Shown: positions 46,210-58,000 of the stretch, piece after piece
How positions within the stretch are numbered: the first letter of the stretch is position 1
Layout: every line of letters begins with the position of its first letter
NCBI GenBank assembly: GCA_947172415.1
Contig: OX359195.1
Location: 2,604,001-2,668,000, forward strand
From: Chondrosia reniformis
Lineage: Eukaryota; Porifera; Demospongiae; Chondrillida; Chondrillidae
Length of the DNA: 64,000 bases
Direction: 5' to 3'
The notes under the pieces: model-generated
Databases searched by the model: none
What the model was told of the DNA's origin: nothing
Seen by the model: the letters and a program-made list of their open reading frames with translations, nothing else
Translations under genes and position numbers: made by a program

Positions 46210-46600
46210 TAGGATTCGGTAGCTGTTTTATAAGGTATACTTTGTGCATCCCTTTTAATAGTATACAATTAGAAACACATACGTACGTACATATGTATAA
46301 ATTTCAGTTTGTTAACATGTATTCTCTTACATTTTGTAGGCATTCAGTGATACTGATTTTGACTGACTTACTACATACATAACTATATTACCTTGCATTT
46401 GCCTGACAGAACATTTTGCTAAAACACTCACATCATCTTTTGTATAGTGATTACTGCTATCGCAGAATATATAATATGTACGTATGTATGTAATATATCT
46501 ACATAGTGAGACAACATATAAATTACCAATCTCTAACCATAATTTTGGGTGTTACAATTTGATGTACGTTTGGTACTGATATTCTATCAAATGGCACATA
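46210..46600 (+). repeat. Duplicate of the Myt1 3' end, with a local inversion
   Basis: 46212-46510 matches 50970-51235 directly, including a copy of the terminal exon AFSDTDFD-stop (46340-46366). The next about 75 bp (46530-46600) match 51265-51340 in reverse-complement orientation. So this block is a rearranged duplicate. Confidence 0.7.
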
Positions 46601-46619
46601 ATGTAAACAGTTGCATACA

Positions 46620-47230
46620 GTGTACATGGTTCAGACCAGTCACGTGACACATAGCTATATAAGTAAGAAATGCGAGCATACGGGCGCGAGTAGCTAACTG
46701 TTTATATAGGGCGTATCTTCTCCAGCGTATCTCACCCTCAGTGAAGAAGACCCGAGATCAAACAGCGACAACTTCGTCTGTGAGTGATACCACTTAATGC
46801 GCCAGTTGAGTAATGTTTACGTCCGTTCTTGGGTAACCATTTTGACTGTCCGAGAGCGAACTAGACCCATTTCCAACTGTCATTCCATTCGACAGTTAAC
46901 AATTGGTTTCCAAGCTTATTAGATAGTCCTGCGTGTAAGTGGAATAGTAGCTAAACGTTCCATTCATACCACGTAGCTACACCAGCTGCGCGGCCGATCT
47001 CTCTAAATGTATATTTGACAAACTGTTCTAATCTGAGACAAGCTTGGAAATAAGTAATGTTTGTGATTGGAGCGCTACTCAGTAGAGCGTGGTAACGATA
47101 ACCTGATCTTTATTTACTTTACTCGTGTTCTCACTTCTTTATGCTATAGTTATGGGAAATGTGTTGAATTGTGTGCGTCGTCGAACTGCTTCACCAGTGA
47201 CACGTCGTTTAGAGGAGGAGCAAGCTGGAA
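46620..47230 (+). promoter_or_regulatory. NLR promoter module and leader exon in front of the Myt1 locus
   Basis: TCACGTGA at 46640-46647, TATATAAG at 46656-46663, the GCGAGTAGCTAACTGTT block at about 46688 and leader sequence match the NLR-3 module. Exon 47150-47230 (ATG 47152) codes MGNVLNCVRRRTASPVTRRL then EEEQAG, ending phase 1 at donor GTAATT. The next kinase exon (47294) requires phase 0, so a direct splice gives TAA after two codons. This 5' module therefore appears to have been joined to a truncated kinase by rearrangement. The kB-like site is absent here. Confidence 0.7.
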
Positions 47231-48010
47231 GTAATTGTCTAATCTAAACTATTACACAAGTGTCCTGTACATTATACATGTGTCCCAATACAGGTAAGGA
47301 GTAAGGATGATGGACGACACTATGCTGTAAAGAGATCGACTGAGAAGTTTAGAGGAGAAATGGACAGGTTTGTATCTTGGCTACTAACTTTGTATATGTA
47401 TATAACTAGATACTAAAGTAGGAAGTGATCAAAATGGACCAGTGGGACACTCTGTATAATAACAGGTGTATTCTATGGTCTTTCCTTATTAGGAAGAAGA
47501 AGCTGGTAGAGGTTGAGAAACATGAAAAGCTGCCTTACCATCCGAACTGCTTGAGGTTCGACAGAGCTTGGGAGGAGAGACATCGACTGTACATCCAAAT
47601 GGAACTGTGTCTGATGACGCTAGCAGAATATGCTGATTTATATGGCAGACTTGATGAGAAAGTTGCTATCAAATTTATGATTGATCTCACTAAGGTCAGT
47701 ATAGATAACCCTGTATGTATACCTTATGTAAGTAGCTGCATAGACTGTTATATACGTATTAGTTATACCACGGCACTGAGGCGTATATGGATTTTATACC
47801 TACGAATCACAAGGGCGCGTAATACTCCGTCACTTTTTATCGTTATTTTGGCGGAACTTTCACGATGGCTCTGCTAGCGTCTGTCCACCCCTCAAGAAGA
47901 AACGTCTTAGTTTACCACCTTACATATTTGGGCAGGGATATAACAGGATTTAAGAAGCTGATGCAGTATATAGATTCTTATGTATGTAGCTGCATAGACT
48001 GTTATATCCC

Positions 48011-48151
48011 TATTAAAGGGAGTTAATTGCACGAGGCCTGTGCAAAGGCTATATGATGATAAACAAATACACTGAAAGTTTATTACGCCAAAATTTAATT
48101 TATCATCATATAGCCTTTGCACAGACCTCGTGCAATTAACTCCCTTTAATA
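48011..48151. repeat. Palindrome in Myt1 intron, arms about 53 bp
   Basis: 48011-48063 (TATTAAAGGGAGTTAATTGC onward) is the reverse complement of 48099-48151, with one or two mismatches. A single arm-like copy occurs at 11721-11760, so this is a dispersed fold-back family. Confidence 0.88.
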
Positions 48152-48309
48152 GTTTATTAAATTATTATTCACTATGAGCGCTCAGTCCTGCTTAGACTGT
48201 AGCCTCCATCTTCACTTCTTATGAAACCACAAGTCTTTCACTTGTGGTAGATTAATAAGTGAAGCCAGTCATCCAACTTACCATAGTTCAAGTGTACCAC
48301 ACCGATGAG

Positions 48310-48470
48310 CCCAAATGAGGGCGAAACAGCTGTCTGTGGTTCTTTGATGTGTTCCATCTTGGATGACTGGGAGGCGATCACTGTTTGCCAATTTAATAGG
48401 ACTTCGGTCCCCCAGCCAAGATTAGACTTCGGTCACTTGGCTGGTTTGGCGTATTAACTTCCAGTGTATT
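48310..48470 (+). repeat. Dispersed repeat, CAGCTGTCTGTGG family
   Basis: Copies share GGGCGAAACAGCTGTCTGTG, then AATAGGACTTCGGTC and GACTTCGGTCACTTGGCTGG. Related sequence is at 32440-32620 and 50600-50690. Probably a SINE-like or non-autonomous element; the class cannot be set by eye. Confidence 0.5.
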
Positions 48471-48906
48471 TGTTTTATCTTCACCGTTATATCCTGTATA
48501 CCTTAGGTAGCTGATAGACTGTTTTATATACAGACAAGGGTATTAATATTAAGCAATCCCAATTGGTAGGGTTTGAAGCACCTTCAGACGTACAGGTTGT
48601 GTCACTTTGACATAAAGCCAGCCAACATATTTATTGGTGAGGACGGTTGGACTTGTAAACTTGGAGAATTGGACTGGTTGTCTCATTGGACAGCAAACAA
48701 GACATGCAACATGCACAAGAAGGTGACCCCAAGTACATGGCTCCAGAGCTGCTACAAGGACACTTTGGTCCTAATGCTGACATATTCAGGTAACACTGGT
48801 GGTACTGATGTACTGATTGTGTGTACTTTGAATTAATGGTTGCATACTTCCTGTGTGGTTTTAAACTTTCAAATATGCATACTTTTCAAACACCTTGATG
48901 AAACAT

Positions 48907-49497
48907 CTACGGTACATGTCACAAGTTCCTTACGGAATTCCGCAGATTGCCCGATACGGAATTCCGTACTTTTCCGAGGAACAAGGTTTGAGAGTCTGCG
49001 GATTGACTGAGGGTAGCCGCGGAACGTTCCGCAATGTTCCGCAGGAGGTTCGAAAAGGATTCGGCTGAGTATATCGGTAATCACCGCATACGTTCGTGGA
49101 TAGTATACTTACGATTACGGGCCTTTACGGTGGTCGCAGGAAAGGTCAAGTATACTATCCACGAACATATGCGGTGATTACCGATACTCAGCCGTACCTA
49201 TACGCACTAATAAAACGTATTAAACCATGGATAAAGTCATAATGATATCGTCTTGAGAATTATGGCAAGATTAGGAGAATTCGAAGTCCCGCACGTTCCT
49301 CGGGTTCCTCGGATTCGTCTGATTAAGTTCCGAAAGCGTGCCTCAGATTTCCGAAATCGTGCCTCGGTTTTCTGAAATCGTGCCTCGGTTTTCCGCAATC
49401 TTGCCTCGGTTTTCCGAGCGGACACTCAAGGAATTCCGCAACGGATTTCCGTGGATTTCTGCGGAATTCCGTAAGGAACTTGTGACATGTACCGTAG
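48907..49497. mobile_element. Fold-back element with perfect 39-bp TIRs and an internal hairpin
   Basis: 48907-48945 and 49459-49497 are perfect reverse complements over 39 bp (CTACGGTACATGTCACAAGT onward). Inside, 49062-49111 and 49148-49194 form a second hairpin, and 49330-49420 holds a 22-bp tandem repeat (GTGCCTCGGTTTTCCG). Many CGGAAC/GTTCCG palindromes occur, and similar ones lie at 12960-13010. No transposase. It sits in the Myt1 intron before 49579. Confidence 0.85.
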
Positions 49498-51534
49498 CAT
49501 GCACAGATACTTGGATGAACTTATATTATGTGGGAAGTACTTCTTTATACTTACGTATGTATTGTTTATGACCTTTAGCTTAGGAGCTAGCATTCTGGAG
49601 GTAGCAAGTGATCTAGAGTTACCTGGAAATGGACCACTTTGGCATAGCCTGCCCAGTGGCTGTATTCCAGAGGAATTTAGGAGGAACCTGTCCTGTAATA
49701 TGAACCATTTGATTGGTCAAATGATGCAGCCTAGCCCTCCAACAAGACCTACTACGAATGACATTCTACAGTGTCCCTTTATCAAAATGGTAACTTTACT
49801 CATACGTACATACTCAGTGAATAAATCAAGTGTATTCATTTAATGATTAACTTGTGCCTTCCTTTAGTTGGAAGATAAAGAATTAGAGGACACAGGTAAT
49901 ATTGCTTACTATATAAACGAGTCATACAATTTGGAATACTGTTGCACTGTCTTCCACAACACTCTAGTAAAGTATGTAAAGCAAGCCTACGAAAGCTCAT
50001 AATGCAATCTCTATTCTTTCAGGTTTGCACTGTCGTCCCAAGTTAGTGCTACCACAAGGAGACGCCTCATTCCACCTGAAAACTGAAGACTGTCCCTTTC
50101 TCCATTCTGATGAAGAGGATTCCCACCTCTTTCAACTCAATGGTAGCAGCTCTGACGAGAGTGGTCCCTCTACTGTGGAGAGGTCCTGGCTGCAGAGTCC
50201 TGCTGTGGAGCCGTCCCCACTCTACTGTGACCCCCCTATTCCTCTGAACTTTGGAGAGTTGGCAGACAGCGACAGTGACATCATGGATGATACTCCAAGT
50301 CACATGCCTTCATTTCATGCACAGTGAGTATTAATTAGTTACCATGGTGATATACACTGCCTTGTTCCCTCTGTCAGTCCCTCTCTCCAGTCTCCCAGTT
50401 CCTCTGTTTTTAATTAGATGTAATATTGCATACACTTTAACTTTAAAGGGTCGGGCCTTATTAACTTTATATTTAATAAAAGTGAAATTGTCTTATCTAG
50501 CATATACAGAATGAATGTTCTACTATGTACTTTGCTAATGACAAACATTTTGCACTATAATTTATATACGTACGTTTGTATGCATGTGTACACATTTAAT
50601 AGGACATCAGTCTCCCAACCAAGATCAGACTTTAGTCACTTGGTTGGTCAGGTGTAATATCTCCAAGTGATTATCTCTATCACACTTACTAGTTTACATA
50701 TTTCTTTATGTACGTTCTTTGTTGGTTTTAATGATTTTATAGATTCAGATCAGAGCACTTTAGAGACACGTCATCTCCCATCAGTTTGAGAGAGATTAGC
50801 TTGAACAAGACACCAAGTGAAAGTTCTAATGAACTGAAAAAGTCTCTAACAGTGGCACCTAAGAATTTAATGGAAGTACGGGACTGTTCATATCTGATAT
50901 TTTCGTACATGTATTAGTGTATATATACTTTATGTATACGTATATATAATATATTGATTGTATTATATGATTCGGTAGTTGTTTTATAAGGTATTGTTTT
51001 CCTTTTTAATAGTATGTACATACGTATGTATAAATTACAGTTTGTTAACATGTATTCTCTTACATTTTGTAGGCATTCAGTGATACTGACTTTGACTGAC
51101 TTACTACATACATAACTATATTACCTTGCCTTTGCCTGACTGAACATTTTGCTAAAACACTCTCTTCATCTTTTGTATAGTGATTGCTATCGCAGAATAT
51201 ATAATATATACGTATGTATGTTATATATCTACATAGCCATAGAGAATATAAATTACCTTCATAGCTCTCCATTTGCTAGAATATCAGTACCAAATGTACA
51301 TCAAATTGTAGCACCCAAAATTAATGGTTAGAGATTGGTAAGACGTAATAATTGCAATTGGTATCAACACTCACATGCAGATATCCACATAATATATTTG
51401 CTAGCTCAAGTTCTCCATATATACATGAAGTGATAATCAAACCACAAGTATTACAGTTGAACATACAGTTTACGTAAGCACAGGAAATATATATATACAA
51501 TAATTGTGGAGAAGAGAATTCGTCGTGCATACAG

Positions 51535-51810
51535 TAACATGCATGGTTCATAGTCACCACTGCTCCAAGTCACGTGACATATAAATTGATCATGAGTAGC
51601 CAACTATATCTCTTCTCCAGCAAGAGTTTCATTACATTCACAGAAGAAGTTGGTACTCTAGTGTTTGACATAATTCGAATTCGGATCTTCTGATCATGAG
51701 GGCGGGCTTTACTCCAGTTACTGTATACACTGTGTACTGTACACGTCTGTTCTTAGCGTCGTACTGTCCCAATTGAGGTCAGCCGAGGGGAATCCCCTTG
51801 AGTACGCCCT
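51535..51810 (+). promoter_or_regulatory. Promoter / 5' leader module of NLR-4
   Basis: TCACGTGA at 51570-51577 followed by ATATAAAT, and GGGGAATCCCC at 51787-51797, 217 bp apart, as in the NLR-3 module (223 bp). The leader sequence GGTCAGCCGAGGGGAATCCC is shared. No MGN leader exon was found between here and the CARD exon at 52085. Confidence 0.6.
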
Positions 51811-52084
51811 CGTAAGTAGGCCTACGCTCTTCCGCTTGTACTTGTTTCGCTCTAAGACGTCGTCTTCTTTTTACCTGAACGTTAACTAAGTGTTGACGTG
51901 TCTCTGATCACAAGGACGAGACTTCTTTTTGGTTGAGTTGAAGGTTAGTTGAATCAGGTCTAAGATCCATTCAACATTATTTGTAATTTAAATTTTCCTA
52001 TTGTCTATTTCCATTAACTGACTGTTGTTGGACTACTGCTTGATCTGACCAGACAACCTCTACTATACTATAACTTTACTGCAG

Positions 52085-55000
52085 GTATGGCTTCCACAGA
52101 GATATCTCCCAGAGAAGTGAGGGAGTTCCTTCAGAAGTTTCTCCATCCAGCCCTCGAGTGGTGTGACATGAGAAGAGTGGCAGATCACCTGAGAATAGCT
52201 AATGTTATCTCAGCTGACGAGTGTGAGACTCTGAGAGACTATCAGAAGTGGGAGGATGCTAACAGGTTCCTGTACAGTCTCCTTGAAGGAGATCCTTGTT
52301 GTGACAAACTGGAGGCTCTCTGTGATGCACTACAGAAGGACACTACTCACAGAGGTCACAGGAGACTGGCTGAACTAGTGAAACAGTTCCAACCAGGTCA
52401 GTAAACCTTCTTGGATGATTTGTTAAACCACAACTGTTTTATTCAGTGCATTGTATAAAAAAGAATTGATAATCGTTCCAGTGATTGAAAGATTTAAGGA
52501 TTGACAGTCCGTTAGAACAGTTAGTCTTAGATAGTCTAATTGTAAAACTCAAATTACTCCAGAATGTTTGGGACTTTATTTCCTTCCTTATTAATCACTT
52601 GTTTAGAAGATTCTGTTCCACTTTCTAAGAAATCAAAGTATAATAAAAGGAGTGATGTTGAGTGTCAGATGTAATAGTGTTAGCAGTTGGTTCTATAGTA
52701 ATATCCACATAACTCAATGTGGATTTAATCTGCACCATGATCACTAGTCTGTATTGAGTAGTGTCATTATAGAGCTAGTTCCACCATATAGATCTTATAT
52801 ACTGAGTTGGTTCTCCATAGGCCAGACCACTATCTAACCGCCATATTTATTTGAGAATGTACAAAGGAGAATTGCAAGTGAAATGAATAGACTGTTCTTT
52901 ACTTTATTAGGAGAATGTGAGTCATCAGAGTTATCCCAAACAGAACCACAAGTCAGTCAAACTGCAGACCAGACAGAACCACAAGTCAGTCAAACTGCAG
53001 ACCAAACAGGATCACAAGTCAGTCAAACTGCTGACCAGACCGCAACCATCACAAGTCAGTCAAACTTAAAATGTTCAAGTACTGAATGCATGGTAAATGA
53101 ATACTTGTGAAAACCAGTGACTATACCATTTCACACAAGTCCAATACAGAGTACAGTCACTTTAGTCAGTATATCACATATAAAGTGCTTATAAGATGGA
53201 CATGGCAGGTAGTCATTAAATATTTATATAGTATAATTGCAGTTTACCATGCTTTTAAAGTGTTTAGAAGTGGACACAAGTCACCATTAAAAGTTTAATA
53301 TTACCATACAGCTGTTAAGACAAAATGGCTGGGACTACTAAAAACTCTCATCTTAACAGAAATCATAATTTTTATACCTGTAATATGCAAAATGCATAAA
53401 GTATAAAGTTTACTAACAGTCAGATTAAGAGTGCTTCCTCTATGTCATTGTATGTGGATGTTCTCAATCACGATCATTTTCTAGAAGACTCAAAGATAGA
53501 CTGCTTGTAAGCGCCAATAATCCCTGTACGATTCTTAATAATAATAGCTGATATGGTAGAGTTTTTGCTATTGCCATCTTTATTCCAGATTGACCAGCGC
53601 CCTCGTCCAAAACTTTAATAATTTCTTTCTTATCTTAAAGAGAAAGCACTTTCTTACTTGTAGCCATTATAGATTTTTCAATAAAGTTTCACCTAATCTG
53701 AAAATGCAAAATATTTTCACACTAACTGAAGCGCTAACTATATAGGAATGTATATGGTAAAATCAGGACTGTAAAAAAATTCATTTTAACCGAAATTTCA
53801 TCTTATAAGCTAGTTATCTTAAGCGGGTTCAACTGTATTACCATTTTACAGATATATACGAGTCTTATGCTCTCTATATAAGTGTACCATATACGTACAT
53901 GATACATACATACACAAGAGTGTTTTTATACTGTTATTCTCTGCCTGTAGAAGAGGACACTCCAGTGAAGCCAACCATCCTAGATCTCCAGTATGTGGTA
54001 GAATCTGAGGCAGTTAATCACTCAGATGGGATCTGTAGACGATTAGGGGTCAGTGAGGCAGTGCTCAGCCAAGCTGAACACACCTACCTTCTCAGCACTA
54101 CTGGAGCTCCAGGAAAGAGGTTCATGTATGGCTTGCAGGACTGGTACAATGGAAATGGAGTCCTCAATGGCAGAGCTGTACCAGTGACACTTTCAGTTCT
54201 CTGTAAGGCACTCGAGGATAGCAGGTGCAGAGGTGTGGCTGAAGAACTGAGGACACAAAGTACATAAACACAACTAAATATGTAATAAACCACAAGTGTT
54301 TACATAGAGCAAGCATATATGCATGACATGAGAAATTCTTTCAACAGTTTATCAAATGAATATTATACATAGAACCATGGTCGTCATGTTACCGTTATGT
54401 CATGGTCCTTCTTCAGGTCAGGGAAGACATTTTTCTATCTCCACCTCTCCTCACAGTGATCCTGGTCTTAGTAAAGTAAGTGTATTCACATAGCAACCAG
54501 TTGTATTTTGTATAGTTTAAGTCATAACTTACATCATGCAGCTAGCAAGTCATTAGAGGAAATTGTTCTCTTCTTTAACAGCCTTCTAATTAGTCTGTGT
54601 GAATTTACTTCTATAAGTTTCCCGGTTTAATTCTTAGTAATTGTTTTGTGAGGAATACAACATAATATTTTACATGTTAAGTGTACATTTTTATCAATTT
54701 CACACGTTACATGTTCAGTTGCATGGTCAAGTAGTTTTTATAAATTAGAACTGATGCTTTCTACTTAAACAATAGTTAGTGAAATATTCTCATGTACAGA
54801 ATGCTCTAACCAATCTTGAGGAGGTGTACCAAAATCCAGTCATATCAAACCACTGGTTACTGAAGCTAGCTATAATGGACTTTGTCAAACTCCAACTTGT
54901 AGAGTCACCAGAATTGAAAATGAGAAAAGCTGAGCTACAGTGCGCTCCATCTGTAGTTTTAGCAACAGCTACTGGTCAGTCACATAACATCAAAGGAAAG

Positions 55001-58000
55001 TCCATCAGCCTGCAGGAGATATTGGAGTACGAGCCTGTGCAACCTCCAAGGAAACGCATCCTGCTGGAAGGAGAGCCTGGTATAGGCAAGTCCACTCTGA
55101 CCAAACATCTGTGCTACCAGTTTGCTGAGGGTACATTTGCCGGGGAATACAAGCTAGTCATTCGAGTAGTACTCCGAGGTCTTCCTTCCGATACCACACT
55201 GAGTGTAAAGGACCTAGTTCGCAGCTGTACCAGTGATGTTGGAGCAAGTCTTGATGAAGAAGATGTGTCCACTTTGAGTCAGTACATCACAGCCAACAAG
55301 GGAGAGGACACACTGTTCATCATGGATGGCTACGATGAGTTCCCTGAAAAGCTACAGAAGAAATCTCTGGTTGCAGACATTCTAAATGGCAAGACCCTCC
55401 CCCAGTCATCCTTCATCATCACATCCCGGCCACGAGCATCAGTCCCTCTACATGACAAGATAGACAGACGCATCGAGGTAACCGGATTTGGAGAGGAAGA
55501 GATTGAGCAGTTTATAAGAGAGTACTATGGAGAGTCATCTAGTTCTGTAGCTGATGCTTTACTAGCAAGGCTGAACACTACCCTGTCTCAAATCAAAGCC
55601 ATGTGCTTCATCCCTCTGATCCTGCTGATGACATGTTATGTCAATGATGTCCTTGATGCCCCTCCCGATACAATCAGTGATCTATTTAAAAGCATCATCT
55701 GCCTCACTGTGAAGCGACACTTTGAGAAGAATGGAGTGGAAATGGAAATTGGCAGTTTTGAGGATGTCTTGCGACTCTGTCCCCGTTTGATCAAACTGAG
55801 TCAACTTGCCTTGGATGGTGTGCTGAAGGATGTCATCGTTTTCCACAATCTGGAGCTGTCAGAAGATGATCATTTCGGTCTAATGAACTGTATCTCTTAT
55901 CGAAGTGCCTTTGGTGGAGTCACTGGATCGTACCACTTTCTTCACAGAACAGTTCAAGAGTTCCTTGCAGCTTGTGCAGTCAAGCAGTTACCTGCCGAGG
56001 AACAGAGAAAGTTCTGGAAAGAGCGACTTGTTCTTGGGTACAACAAGGAGGGAGATTTTGTTTTGTCAGACTCCAACTACGAGATGCCATTCCTTTTCTT
56101 CTGCGGCATTGGAGGACTAGAGAATGATGCTGTGAGAGACCTCTTGTTTGAGCCACTTGCGTTTACCAATAATCACATGTTTGATAGATGGACCCCTTTC
56201 CCCGTGATTGCTACAGCAGTAGCAGAGAGCAGAAATGAAAAGCTGTGTCAAAGGTTCATGGAGTATTGCAGTGATGCTGATATTAGGTTTCTCAGTCCCC
56301 ATAAGCTCAACAGTTTAGCATACCTGATGACCATCAGCAGACACATCAAACGACTTTCAGTTTCAGTTCGGAATACAACTGATTCCTTTTTAAAGCAAAT
56401 ATCTGGAAAGGTGACGTATTTGGAAGAAGTTACAATTAAAGGTGAGTTGATATTGTAAAGTGAGATGTGAGAATAAAACACTTTTGTAGACTGTTGACGT
56501 GCCATATATAGAAGAAGTTACAAATTAATAGATCCAGTACAGTGTGTATTGATTGCTCCTAATACCTTAAGCTTGTGAATATCTTTAAAGTGTAAATATT
56601 TAACTTGACTGATGGCACTCATCACTTTCCTTCTATAGCTTCCTCAGTGGGACAGCTAAATTCTGTTGTACTTCAAGACTTTCTAAAGTTGCAAAGTTCA
56701 CTAAATGAACTGACCTTTGAAGAATCAGGGGTATGTTTGCAGTCCAACCCAGAAGTGTAGTTTTATGGCTTCTTTAATTGTGTTCTAAATGTTTACCAAA
56801 CTTATATAAAGTACATTTAAACTTATACATGTATGTAATATACTGTACTGTTTAATATACGTTTTACATCTGTGCAGGAACCTGAACCTGAAGTGAGAGA
56901 ACATTACATTTCAGCGATGTCCGACATTGTTTCATTTCATTCAAAGAGACTTGAACACCTTGCGATACATTTCAATAGTGAGTCATGTCAACTGTGTATG
57001 TCAATGGAATGTAATATCTTCTTGTTAGTATTGTGTGAATATCATTGAAAGTGATCATCTAAATAGTCACATGTGACAGTCACTAGTGTGTGTACATACT
57101 GCACAAGTCTGAGTCACTTGTGTTGTCATTCACTGCACAAGTCATGAATTGTGAAGTTGCTAACTTTAAATGATACCACAAACTATATCCTTTCTTGTTT
57201 CTATGTAGTTCTTAAACAGAAGGTGAAGGCAAGTGTGCTAATGAGCTCAGTAGTTACTTGTCGTCATTTGAAATCTCTTAGTCTGGGGAATGTCAACTTT
57301 ACACATGAAGACTTAAATGTCTTACTTGACAACCTACCACAATTGGTTACCATGGAGATGAAGTTTTGTGATTATGAAGGTGGTGATATTGATGCCAGTG
57401 TCAATGTGAGTTGTGGAATACATACAAGAGTAAAGTAAAACCCCTATACAGAACAGCTAATATTTTAGTTGAGAAATGTTAATCTTTATGGACAAGTATA
57501 TTTACTATTAATAATGAATATTGTATTTGGTCAGTGGTCACTTTATATAGTTCATTTCATCATAAAGTTACCAAATTTCTTTAAAGCTAATCTAGGTAAA
57601 GTTAGCAATAGTCGGTACCAAATAATATACCATTTGATAGAGAAGTTCGTCACGTTTGCATATATAATGAGGCATAACACTAGTGATAACGCATTGATAA
57701 CGCACACAGTGTTAAGCAGGATAATACTTTTGTATTATGTACGGCTTTAAATGCTAAGAAGGAGCCTTAAATTCAGCGTTTTCTTTTAGTTACCCTCCCG
57801 AAGAAGATATAAAAGCGGCCTGCGATTGCGGGAGGCGCTTTGAAGCTTTTTGTACTAAGGTGCTTTTTGATCTTTAAATACGTAAGCTTTTTCATCTTTG
57901 GAAAAGCTTGCAAAGCAAATATCGTCTATCACAATAGCATAACAACTCTAATAAGGATCCTTAAGGGGTTTAAAAGCTCACCATGTCTGATAATACGGAA

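Larger units (their letters stand above)
47294..51099 (+). pseudogene. PKMYT1: Truncated, frameshifted Myt1 (PKMYT1-like) kinase
   Basis: Exons: 47294-47367 (VRSKDDGRHYAVKRS), 47493-47694 (HPNCLRFDRAWEERHRLYI, MELC hinge), 48570-48789 (HFDIKPAN), 49579-49789 (SLGASILEVASDLELPGNGP), 49868-49895, 50023-50323 (acidic/Ser-rich tail), 50743-50876, 51073-51099 (AFSDTDFD-stop). Family role: membrane-associated inhibitory kinase of CDK1. The glycine-rich-loop exon is missing. A 1-bp deletion in 48570-48789 turns KLGDFG into KLGELD and shifts the frame, removing the catalytic DFG. A 4-A run at 50820 shifts the tail exon into TAA at 50828. Intron 47695-48569 carries repeats and a palindrome. Not a functional kinase as it stands. 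Confidence 0.82.

Noticed and set aside
47150..47694. A true fusion protein of MGN leader and Myt1 kinase
   Set aside because: The leader exon ends in phase 1 and the kinase exon begins in phase 0; direct splicing meets TAA at once, and the DFG exon downstream is frameshifted.
49237..49425. Minus-strand Arg/Glu-rich repeat protein (KTEARFRK)
   Set aside because: It comes from the 22-bp tandem repeats inside a fold-back element; no start context, splice sites or homologue in the other copies.
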